Assembly (NCBI GenBank): GCA_002454195.1
Contig: DKIJ01000024.1
Span: 1-64,000, forward strand
DNA length: 64,000 bases
Direction: 5' to 3'
Source: Flavobacterium sp. UBA6721
Lineage (GTDB): Bacteria > Bacteroidota > Bacteroidia > Flavobacteriales > Flavobacteriaceae
The notes beneath the pieces are model-generated. The model was not told the DNA's origin. It was given only the letters and a program-made list of their open reading frames with translations, and made no database searches. A program made the position numbers and the translations under genes. Shown piece after piece: positions 9,963 through 18,200 of this stretch (position 1 is its first letter; each line of letters starts with the position of its first letter).

Positions 9963-11402
9963 ATGCCTAATTTTAAGGTAGGCCAAATTCTAAAAACAGG
10001 AAGTATGCAACTAAGCAACGAAGAAGAAGATTATAACTTATCTCTATCCAAATTTGAGTCTATGTTGAAAACCAACAAAGTGCTCTTTTTTGACTCTGAA
10101 GAATTTGAAGAAATCATACTTCACTATCTCGATACAGGTAAAGCCGCTTTAGCGAAAAAAGCGCTCAAATTAGCATTAGACCAACACCCTAAGTCTACAG
10201 GCTTAAAACTTGTTCAAGTTGAAATGCTAGTTTATGATGACAAATTGGATGTAGCCGAAAAACTTCTCAACGAGCTATATGCCATTGAACCGCACAATGA
10301 AGAAATTTATATTCAAAAGGCAAATATCTGCTCAAAAAGAGATCAGCATGAAAAAGCCGTTGAATTTCTAAAAATTGCTTTACAGTACACCGATGATTAT
10401 GCCGATGTGTATAATTTAATTGGAATGGAATACCTATTTATGGACAATTTAGAATTGGCCAAAGAAAACTTTATCAAATGTCTGGAAGAAGACATCGAAG
10501 ACCAATCGGCACTGTATAATGTAGTGTACTGTTTTGAGTTTTTAGACCAAAATCAAGATGCTATCCTTTATTTGGATAAATACATTGAAATCAATCCCTA
10601 TAGTGAAATTGCATGGCATCAAAAAGGACGTTTACATTATGGATTAAAAGAATACGAGCAAGCTATTCGTGCCTTTGATTATGCTACTCTTATAGACGAT
10701 GAATTCTTAGGCGCTTTTATGGAAAAAGCCAAAGCCCTTGAACGTTTAGGGAAATTTGAGGAAGCTATTGAAAGTTATAATAGAACTATCGAATTAGAAG
10801 ATCCAACATCCTATGCCTTACTTCGCATTGGAAAATGCTACGAAAAACTAGGCAATAAAGTGTTAGCTCTTAAATTCTATAACGAAACCGTTCACGAAGA
10901 TCCTCTTTTAGACAAAGGATGGATTGCAATTACGGATTTTTATTTACATGAAAAAAACTTTCAAAAAGCCTTATTTTTTGTCAACAAAGCTTTAGCAATA
11001 GACAATCAAAACAGCTTGTACTGGAAAAGATATGCAAATATTAACAAACAGATGAACTTTTTTGAAGAGGCTGAGTTTGGTTTTAGAAAAGCAGTCGAAT
11101 TTGGTGATACCGAATTAGATACTTGGCTATTTTGGGTAGACATTTTACAATTCTTAGGCGAATTTGAAACCGCTATTCATACCTTGTTACAAGCTTCTGA
11201 TTATTATCCGGAAGAAAGTGAAATAGAATACCGTTTAGCTGGTCTTTATTTTATGATTAACGATGATAGAAAAGCTAAAATTCACTTAAGCAATGCGCTC
11301 CGACTGAATTTTGACAACTATATCATCATCGAAGACCTTTTTCCTGTTGTTTGGGAGAAAAAAATGGTACAGAATTATATTGAAAAACACAACAAACAAT
11401 AA
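9963..11402 (+). CDS. tetratricopeptide repeat protein
   Basis: A 479-residue soluble protein built almost entirely of TPR units from about residue 50 to 450, for example AWHQKGRLHYGLKEYEQAIRAFDYA and ALLRIGKCYEKLGNKVLALKFYNE. I see no signal peptide or catalytic domain, so a scaffold role is likely. The stop overlaps the aroE start by one base (TAATG), so they are translationally coupled. Flavobacteria commonly pair such a TPR gene with aroE, but the reason is unknown to me. Confidence 0.83.
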   Translation: MPNFKVGQILKTGSMQLSNEEEDYNLSLSKFESMLKTNKVLFFDSEEFEEIILHYLDTGKAALAKKALKLALDQHPKSTGLKLVQVEMLVYDDKLDVAEKLLNELYAIEPHNEEIYIQKANICSKRDQHEKAVEFLKIALQYTDDYADVYNLIGMEYLFMDNLELAKENFIKCLEEDIEDQSALYNVVYCFEFLDQNQDAILYLDKYIEINPYSEIAWHQKGRLHYGLKEYEQAIRAFDYATLIDDEFLGAFMEKAKALERLGKFEEAIESYNRTIELEDPTSYALLRIGKCYEKLGNKVLALKFYNETVHEDPLLDKGWIAITDFYLHEKNFQKALFFVNKALAIDNQNSLYWKRYANINKQMNFFEEAEFGFRKAVEFGDTELDTWLFWVDILQFLGEFETAIHTLLQASDYYPEESEIEYRLAGLYFMINDDRKAKIHLSNALRLNFDNYIIIEDLFPVVWEKKMVQNYIEKHNKQ

Positions 11403-12151
11403 TGACCCAAAATACAAGAAAGCGCTTCGGACTACTGGGGCGTAATATCAGTTATTCCTTTTCAAAAGGACATTTTACTACCAAATTCGAAAAAGAAAAT
11501 TACGCAGGCTATACTTATGAAAATTTTGATATTCAGGAAATCTCTGGATTTCCTGAAATCATTAAAAACACAGCAAATTTAAGCGGTTTAAATGTTACCA
11601 TTCCTTACAAAGAAGAGGTAATTCCGTTTTTAGACAAATTATCTAAAAAAGCCGCTAAAATTGGTGCTGTAAACACGATTAAATTCACCAAAAAAGGAAA
11701 ATTAAAAGGCTACAATACCGATTATTATGGTTTTTTAAAGTCCCTAAGTCCTTTACTACAAGAACATCATAAAAAAGCATTGATTCTAGGAACAGGAGGC
11801 GCTTCTAAAGGAGTGGCTTTTGCTCTGGAAGAATTAGGTATCGAATATGTTTTTGTATCTCGAAAAGCTTCCGAAAAAGCAATTGATTATAGCCAAATAA
11901 CAGCTGCTACTTTTGAGGAATACCAAATTGTCATTAATTCCACACCTATTGGCACCAGCCCAAATATCGAAGCCTGTCCAGAGATTCCTTATGATTTTTT
12001 TACAGAAAAACACATCGCATACGATTTGATTTATAATCCAGCCGAAACACAATTTTTAAAAAACGCTAAAGCAAAAGGCGCTCAAATAAAAAACGGTCTT
12101 GATATGCTTATTTTTCAAGCAGAAAAAGCTTGGAAAATCTGGAACAAATAA
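11402..12151 (+). CDS. aroE: shikimate dehydrogenase
   Basis: NADPH-dependent reduction of 3-dehydroshikimate in aromatic amino acid synthesis. The 249-residue protein shows the shikimate-binding serines (GRNISYSFSKGHF, near residues 12-24), the catalytic lysine in LNVTIPYKEEV, NTDYYGF, the nucleotide loop GTGGASKG and the C-terminal NGLDMLIFQAEKAW. It is somewhat shorter than the E. coli enzyme (about 270) but complete. Confidence 0.93.
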   Translation: MTQNTRKRFGLLGRNISYSFSKGHFTTKFEKENYAGYTYENFDIQEISGFPEIIKNTANLSGLNVTIPYKEEVIPFLDKLSKKAAKIGAVNTIKFTKKGKLKGYNTDYYGFLKSLSPLLQEHHKKALILGTGGASKGVAFALEELGIEYVFVSRKASEKAIDYSQITAATFEEYQIVINSTPIGTSPNIEACPEIPYDFFTEKHIAYDLIYNPAETQFLKNAKAKGAQIKNGLDMLIFQAEKAWKIWNK

Positions 12152-12234
12152 AAAATCAATTTTTACACATTTCAGATGTATTAGAGCATAAAAAAATAGC
12201 TTAAAAAGGAAATAAACAATTTCATCAAAGCATT

Positions 12235-12276
12235 AAAAAATCCCATTTTGAAAATGATTTCAAAATGGGATTTTTT
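12235..12276 (+). terminator. Terminator after aroE
   Basis: Near-perfect hairpin AAATCCCATTTTGA / TCAAAATGGGATTT with a 6-nt loop and a T-run. It isolates aroE from the CRISPR locus that starts 108 bp later. Confidence 0.85.
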
Positions 12277-12383
12277 GCTTTTAAACACATCAAAAAAACA
12301 TAACCCTCTAATTTTTAATATAATAAAAAATATCTTACCTTTAAATACCTCTAAAATCTACTTTTAACGATATTCTATTTATT

Positions 12384-13268
12384 ATGCTAAAAAAAACCAT
12401 ATTAATTGAAAACAAACTTTCCCTCACCACAAAAAACAACCAACTTGTATTAAAATCTGAATTCAAAGAGAAAACTATTCCTATTGAAGATATTGGGTTC
12501 CTGGTATTGGATCATGCCGAAATTTACATTAGTATTCCTACAATGAATTTACTTATTGAAAATAATACTTCTGTTATAATTTGCGGAAAAAATCATTTAC
12601 CAAATGGAATGTTTTTAAACCTCAACAGTCATCATATTCAACAAGAAATTTTTAAAAATCAAATTAACGCAAGTGTACCACTAAAAAAACAACTTTGGCA
12701 ACAAACAATTGTAGAAAAAATTTCGAATCAGGGAATTTTATTGCAAAAAATAACCACAAAGAAAAACAACTTCGACTTTTTAGCCTCAAAAGTTTTAAGT
12801 GGAGACAGCTCAAATATGGAGGCTGTTGCTGCCAATTTTTACTGGAAAGTTTTTTTTGAGCAGGAATTTAAAAGAGAACGTTTTGGTGACTATCCAAACA
12901 ATTTTCTAAACTATGGATACGCTATTTTAAGAGCGGCTACAGCCAGAGCCTTGTCTGGAAGTGGATTATTAAATACCCTAGGTATTCATCATAAAAGTAA
13001 ATACAACGCCTTTGCTTTAGCAGATGATATTATGGAACCCTACAGACCAATTGTCGATGAAAAAGTATTTGAAATCATGCAAACTTATAGTGAGCAAGAA
13101 TTAAATACAACGATAAAATCTGAACTTTTACAAATACTTACCCGAACCGTTTTTTTCAAAGAGGAAAAAAGTCCGTTAATGGTTGCCCTTCAAAAGACAG
13201 CCAGCTCGCTACAACAATGCTATACCGGCGAACGAAAAAAAATAAAATATGCCAAATTATGGAACTAA
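12384..13268 (+). CDS. cas1: CRISPR-associated endonuclease Cas1 (type II)
   Basis: Integrase of the Cas1-Cas2 spacer acquisition complex. The 294 residues match the length of type II Cas1. The metal-binding residues are recognisable: Glu146 in SSNMEAVAANFYW, a His in LGIHHKSKYN (202-203), and Asp in ADDIMEPYRPIVD (about 214-225). It overlaps cas2 by 10 bp. No csn2 or cas4 is present, which fits type II-C. The genes face right, toward the array, while cas9 and the array are on the other strand. Confidence 0.97.
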   Translation: MLKKTILIENKLSLTTKNNQLVLKSEFKEKTIPIEDIGFLVLDHAEIYISIPTMNLLIENNTSVIICGKNHLPNGMFLNLNSHHIQQEIFKNQINASVPLKKQLWQQTIVEKISNQGILLQKITTKKNNFDFLASKVLSGDSSNMEAVAANFYWKVFFEQEFKRERFGDYPNNFLNYGYAILRAATARALSGSGLLNTLGIHHKSKYNAFALADDIMEPYRPIVDEKVFEIMQTYSEQELNTTIKSELLQILTRTVFFKEEKSPLMVALQKTASSLQQCYTGERKKIKYAKLWN

Positions 13269-13588
13269 ATGGCTATAGAATCATGTGGTTATTTGTGTTT
13301 TTTGACTTACCTACCGAAACCAAAAAAGACCGGAAAAATGCATCTGGTTTTAGAAACAATCTCTTGAAAGATGGTTTCTCTATGATGCAATTTTCGGTTT
13401 ATGTACGTCATTGTGCCAGTAGTGAAAGTGCCGATGTTCATGAAAAAAGAATTTTCCAACTCCTACCTCCTTTGGGTAAAGTAAGTGTATTGCGAATTAC
13501 TGATAAGCAATTTGGAAATATTCAAAATTTTTGGGGCAGAGCCGAAGTCCCAAAGGAGCCTCAACCCACACAATTAGAATTATTTTAA
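13259..13588 (+). CDS. cas2: CRISPR-associated endoribonuclease Cas2
   Basis: Structural partner of Cas1 in spacer acquisition. I use the ATG at 13259 (109 residues, MELNGYRIMWLFVFFDLPTE), not the longer frame from 13217, because the conserved Cas2 fold begins with the YRIMWLFVFFDLP strand and the upstream part overlaps cas1 coding sequence. The conserved Asp in FFDLPT and the following TETKKDRKNASGFRNNLLKDGF helix are typical of type II Cas2. Its stop codon overlaps the convergent toxin stop codon. Confidence 0.96.
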   Translation: MELNGYRIMWLFVFFDLPTETKKDRKNASGFRNNLLKDGFSMMQFSVYVRHCASSESADVHEKRIFQLLPPLGKVSVLRITDKQFGNIQNFWGRAEVPKEPQPTQLELF

Positions 13589-13869
13589 TAATCAATGGGT
13601 TCTTGACGATTATCCCAAAAATACATTATGGCGATGCTATCCTCGTGAACTTCATAATAAAAAGAACACACTTTACTTATGGTTGCTTTTCTTAGATTTT
13701 GTTTTAAAGAGGTCGCTTTATAAAGATTAGGAAATTTACGTATAGCTTCAATTGTAGAACTAGTTTTAGACAAAAATTTTTGTACCACTTGTTTACCAAA
13801 ATTTTCATCGAGATATAGTACAATTGCCTCAAAACTGATTTGGGCATTTTGAGTCCAAATAACCTGCAT
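13585..13869 (-). CDS. RelE/ParE family toxin
   Basis: A 94-residue protein of the ParE/RelE toxin fold: TQNAQISFEAIVLYL at the N-terminus, then a helix with FLSKTSSTIEAIRKFPNLYKAT and a C-terminal FYYEVHEDSIAIMYFWDNRQEP. ParE members poison gyrase and RelE members cleave mRNA. The sequence alone does not decide, but the FWDNRQ-type ending is common in ParE-like Bacteroidota toxins. It lies directly downstream of its antitoxin, and its stop overlaps the cas2 stop. The module sits between cas2 and the array, which is unusual. Confidence 0.88.
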   Translation of the reverse strand: MQVIWTQNAQISFEAIVLYLDENFGKQVVQKFLSKTSSTIEAIRKFPNLYKATSLKQNLRKATISKVCSFYYEVHEDSIAIMYFWDNRQEPIDY

Positions 13870-14093
13870 TATTGAAAACGCTTTTTATATCGCTCCATTA
13901 CATCTTCATGCAAAATATAATTCCCCTGGGAAAGCTGATTTTTAGATTCTAATATTTTTTTTTGAACAGATAAAGGCAATTCATCCCAAAAATCGGCATC
14001 AGATTCTTCGAAACTTATTTTAGCTTTGATAGCAATGGCTATTTCTTCCAGCATTTTTTTAAATTGATCATCTGCTTCTATTACTACTCTCAT
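13869..14093 (-). CDS. antitoxin of a RelE/ParE module
   Basis: A 74-residue acidic protein upstream of and overlapping the toxin gene by one base, which is the usual antitoxin-first order. The C-terminus LSQGNYILHEDVMERYKKRF resembles the toxin-wrapping tail of Bacteroidota addiction-module antitoxins. The N-terminal strand MRVVIEADDQFKKML looks like a dimer-forming region, but I see no classical ribbon-helix-helix signature, so the DNA-binding family is uncertain. A good promoter lies just upstream. Confidence 0.82.
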   Translation of the reverse strand: MRVVIEADDQFKKMLEEIAIAIKAKISFEESDADFWDELPLSVQKKILESKNQLSQGNYILHEDVMERYKKRFQ

Positions 14094-14109
14094 AATTAAA
14101 GTATTTTCA

Positions 14110-14138
14110 CAAAGCTACAAAAATTAAAACGGATTCAA
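14110..14138 (-). promoter_or_regulatory. Promoter of the toxin-antitoxin pair
   Basis: On the minus strand TTG (14138-14136), an 18-nt spacer, and TAGCTTTG (14117-14110), an exact match to the Bacteroidota form TTG-N-TAnnTTTG. It lies 17 bp before the antitoxin ATG. Confidence 0.7.
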
Positions 14139-14165
14139 TCTTTATTAAAATCTTCTTTTATAAAT

Positions 14166-14216
14166 AAAAAAATGCTTCAATATTGGGTTATCAATCCAAA
14201 AAAGAAGCATTTTTTT
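14166..14216 (-). terminator. Terminator at the leader-distal end of the CRISPR array
   Basis: Stem AAAAAAATGCTTC / GAAGCATTTTTT with a 25-nt loop, ending in T residues on the minus strand. It lies between the array and the toxin-antitoxin promoter, so it would end a leftward array transcript. Confidence 0.7.
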
Positions 14217-14267
14217 ATACGATATTTTACTTTAATTCACTGACCACCAGAAGATAACGCACCAACT

Positions 14268-15029
14268 AATATCGTGTTTTCTAATCTTTAATCAAACCAC
14301 AACATTTCTCCTGTCTCTATTAATACAATCTGTAATATCGTGTTTTCTAATCTTTAATCAAACCACAACCTATATCTTGAGCAATTTTAATGAACTGAAA
14401 ATATCGTGTTTTCTAATCTTTAATCAAACCACAACTAAGCGAAGGCACAAATAGCGTTGGCATTGAATATCGTGTTTTCTAATCTTTAATCAAACCACAA
14501 CACATCCGGCGGTGCTGCTAATCAAATGCGAAATATCGTGTTTTCTAATCTTTAATCAAACCACAACTGCTTCGAATGGCTTTGTAAAAAATAAACTAAT
14601 ATCGTGTTTTCTAATCTTTAATCAAACCACAACCATTTTGAAGTGTTGTCGATATTTATGTCCAATATCGTGTTTTCTAATCTTTAATCAAACCACAACC
14701 CTGTACCTGTAATTGGATTTGTAAGTGTGAATATCGTGTTTTCTAATCTTTAATCAAACCACAACCATAACTATCAGCTGTTAAACCCGAAAGATAATAT
14801 CGTGTTTTCTAATCTTTAATCAAACCACAACGCCGTTCCACTTCAATTCAATACCACCACCAATATCGTGTTTTCTAATCTTTAATCAAACCACAACTAT
14901 AGGCAAGTTTATTTTCAATCCTGTTCTAATATCGTGTTTTCTAATCTTTAATCAAACCACAACTGGAAATCGTCCATTGTTTTCAGATTCGTAAATATCG
15001 TGTTTTCTAATCTTTAATCAAACCACAAC
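14268..15029 (-). CRISPR. CRISPR array, 12 repeats of 36 bp, 11 spacers of 30 bp
   Basis: Repeats start at 14268, 14334, 14400, 14466, 14532, 14598, 14664, 14730, 14796, 14862, 14928 and 14994, an exact 66-bp period. All twelve look identical. Read on the minus strand each begins GTTGTGGTTTGATTAAAG and ends CACGATATT, the general shape of type II-C repeats. The minus orientation is supported by complementarity to the tracrRNA anti-repeat, by a terminator on the left side, and by a degenerate repeat-like stretch at about 14217-14255. Spacers look unrelated to each other, and I saw no match elsewhere in the window. Confidence 0.98.
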
Positions 15030-15084
15030 TGAAAGCTACTGCATCCCTACAGGGCGGATGCCATACCTTTCAGTTGTGGTTTGA
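15018..15084 (-). promoter_or_regulatory. Leader/first-repeat hairpin (18-bp inverted repeat)
   Basis: The last 12 bases of the repeat nearest cas9 plus 6 flanking bases (TCAAACCACAACTGAAAG, 15018-15035) are repeated exactly in inverted form at 15067-15084. The 31-base interval contains a nested 6-bp stem, GCATCC / GGATGC (15041-15046 and 15056-15061). In a leftward array transcript this would sequester the tracrRNA-pairing end of the first repeat. Confidence 0.8.
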
Positions 15085-15135
15085 GATGTTTAAGATTTGA
15101 TTTTTTATGTCAAAGAACATCTTTAAATCTTATTT

Positions 15136-15274
15136 TTAAACCAATCCTAATCTTTTTTTAAATTCGGCTAGCATTTCTTCACGAGTTTGCTTTTTGACAA
15201 AACTACTTTTTTCAGCTTTATCAATTTTTTCTTGAATCCTTTATTTGCTCTTTTGTTAATTTTGATTCATCCAT
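15136..15274 (-). pseudogene. frameshifted mini-ORF directly downstream of cas9
   Basis: A start codon lies three bases after the cas9 stop (ATG at 15274). The frame reads MDESKLTKEQIKDSRKN and then stops. Removing one base from an A6 run (15225-15230) joins it to a second frame that ends LAEFKKRLGLV at a TAA at 15136, giving a 45-residue lysine-rich, helical protein. Either a real small cas9-linked gene has suffered a one-base insertion, or the homopolymer length is a sequence error. I do not recognise the family. The region could also simply be array leader. Confidence 0.5.
15198..15224 (-). promoter_or_regulatory. Candidate promoter of the CRISPR array
   Basis: On the minus strand TTG (15224-15222), a 16-nt spacer, and TAGTTTTG (15205-15198). 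The spacer is shorter than the usual 17-22. If active, transcription would start near 15193, pass through the leader hairpin and enter the array. It lies inside the mini-ORF. Read-through from cas9 is the alternative. Confidence 0.35.
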
Positions 15275-15277
15275 AAT

Positions 15278-18200
15278 TTATATCTTTTCTAGTTTTCCAG
15301 ATGATAACACTCTAAAATCAATTCCTTCAACAAATGCGGTAAATTGACCTGGACTCATTTTTCTTGTTGGCTTATTTTCCCCCAATTTAAAATCTCCATC
15401 AGGTTTAAAATTATCTTTTTTAATATCATCAGATTTTCTAGCTTCTTTAAAATATCTCAATTGAATAACTCCAAACTCATAAAAGTTATTTCCTGATTTA
15501 ACTCTATTAATCGACAATCCTTCAATAATATAAACCCTACCCACAAAATCAATAATTTCAGTAATATCTTTAGGCATTTCAACTGATTTATCATAAAAAA
15601 CAACTTGCTGACCTTTCTTCAAAACCACATCACGGTTATTGCTTTTAGCAATAGGATATAATATTTTTTTACCTTTTATTTCTTTTTCTTTGTTCAAAGG
15701 ATAAATTCCTTGCCCTTGTCTTAAAAGCTTTGCTACATTAAAATTATTAATCAATTCAAATTCTCTTTTCCCCTCCAGTTCATAAATAGCCATTGCATAA
15801 TTTTCATCATTTTGTCCATAAACTTTTTGTTTGTGTTCGTGACGTGATTTTGACAATAAACCATGCTCTTTAATGTGTAAAGGATTTTTAACTGAATTAG
15901 CGTAAATTCTAACTTTCTTTATCGGAACTTGCTTTTCTTCATTCATCCAAACCTTTTTATTCTCGGCAATTTTATTTTTCTGTTGCGCATTGGAAGAAAG
16001 TAGCAAAACTTTATTGGCAATGGCTTCTTTTACTTTCTCTTTTACAGTTTCATCAACAATGTTTTCAATATCGTTGGCTTTTAAACTTTCTAAATCTTTA
16101 CGGATAACATAACGGATTTCATCAGTGTTTAATGGATTTTTAATCGCTCCATAAATACTATCCTGATGCAAAGAACCTCTTATCGTATCTCCCTGATGCA
16201 ATCTTGGAATTTTTTCTCCTTTTTCGTTTAACTTGTAAATTACTTTCCCATTAGCATCTCTTTTTGGTATTGCTTTTCCTTTTGCATCACGCTCTATTTC
16301 GGCTACATATTGCTTTTTCCCACGAACTCTAACAATCTTTTTAGACTGTTTTTTAACATTGTCAGGAGTGAAATGCGAAACTAAAATTTCCTCTTCAATT
16401 TTTAGCAAATCTTCTTTGAAGGTCTTCCAAGGTTTTGCTTGTTCTATTATAGCTTTTGCCTCTTTTTTGTTTTGCTCGTCTTCCAATTTCCATGCGTGAG
16501 CCAAAACATCGTATTTGTCTTTGGTCATACAGGCAATCGTTATGGCATCAATTGTATGGTGTGTATGTTTACTTCGGTCTTTTTCTTTGTATTGCTTGAA
16601 TCCGTTTTCATCAATATAACTTTCCTGAATCCCCCATTGTTTTCTAAATTCTGCTACCATACCTCCTTTTACGCTTTCCACTCTTTTAAAATACGACTTT
16701 AAATAAGCTTGCGCATATTTAGTAATAATTCCAGTATCCGGGATTTGGCTGTTTTTGAATCCAACCTTTGGTTCTTTCCAAATAAATCTATCATATTTTC
16801 CTTGAAGATAATCTCGTTTTAAAGTCAAATAATGTCTTCTTCGTATTTTTTTATCTTTTATTTCTTTTGTTGATGCTGCTTTTATGGAACGGCTAATTAT
16901 CTCGATTTCTCTTGATAAATTATCTGCTTCTTCTTTCCAATGAGCAATTCTTGGCAAAATTTCCAAATGATTATTTAACTCAATTGGCATTTTTTGCTTT
17001 TTTATTTCTCTGTTAAATCTCTGACTACAAAGCGTTTTATTCATTTGAGAATTATCCTGCGAAATACTTCTTGGAATCGTATGCTCTATATCATAAGCAG
17101 GATTACTTCCTATTATATCACAAATACGTATATTTTTGCCTTGTTCGTATATCTCACATTTATCTTGCTCAATCCAAAGCTGGTATCTTAGAATATCGTC
17201 TTCCGTTGGTTCTACTTCTTTACCACATTCATCCAAATAAAGTTTCTTGATTTCTTTTATGGCATTGTCTCTGAAATCTTTATTTTCTTTTTGATAATCC
17301 TGAATTCCTTTTCTTCGGTTGGCATCATTCAATTCACGAGCCATCTCAATGTGAATTCTTGTATTTTCGTCAACTTCTCCTTCAAGAATAAGCGTATTCA
17401 AAACTTTACGCAATTGATGTAAAGCCCGCATTGCCATCGGATTTTTAATAGATGAAGTCAACGGACTGCCTAAAATAAGTTGACCTGTTTCATTTCCGTC
17501 TTTATCTTTCGCTTTTTGCTTTTTGAAAACTTCAATATCTGATGGATGATATAGTTTTTTTAACCTATTATTTATTTTCTTTTCCTTCTCTTGGTCTGTT
17601 CCTTTTTCTTCACTACAAAATACTTGACCAGTTTCATTTTCTCCTTTCAGAAATTCTAAAACTTTTTCATCTAATCTCTTTATTTTGATGAACTCATATT
17701 TCTTTAATTGATCGATCAAAATTGGTAACAAATGGTTGAAAATTACTTGTTGCTCTCTTTCATCCTCAATCTTATTTGATTTGTAAAAACCAATCAATTT
17801 TTTCTTTAAATCTGTTCCAAATTCTGGTTCTGCTTCTTTTGAATAATACACCTTTTTTTCATCTTCTTTTTCGGTTTTGTATTCTTTCATCAAACCATTT
17901 ATTACCTCCAATAGACTTTTTTCAAAAGTATAATTTTCAACAATTTCTGCTATTTGAGTTTTAATGTATTTCCGTTGAGATTCATCTTTCCAAATTTCGG
18001 CATCAACAATGTTTTCAATATTTGCCATAAATACTGCGTGAGAATACAAAAGTCCTTCTTTTACATAAGGCAAAATTTTAGTGATTGCAGATAAACTCAA
18101 ACTGGCAAAATCCTTTTTCAATTTTATTTTACTAAAAGCTTTTGCACTTTTATCATCTAATCCTAATTTTTCTTTTGCATATTCATACAAAAAAATATCC

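Noticed and set aside
13217..13258. Longer Cas2 start
   Set aside because: The extra 14 residues overlap cas1 coding sequence and precede the first conserved strand of the Cas2 fold.
14512..14712. Open frame of 66 codons inside the CRISPR array
   Set aside because: It is the translation of repeats (repeated ISCFLIFNQTTT units) and spacers, not a gene.
14268..15029. Promoters inside each repeat, as in Neisseria type II-C
   Set aside because: The repeat end CACGATATT does not supply a TAnnTTTG element without help from the spacer, so I cannot support it.
15220..15235. Programmed -1 frameshift site in the mini-ORF (A-AAA-AAT)
   Set aside because: A -1 shift leads to a frame that soon stops at TAG and does not give the coherent peptide; the good frame needs the opposite shift.
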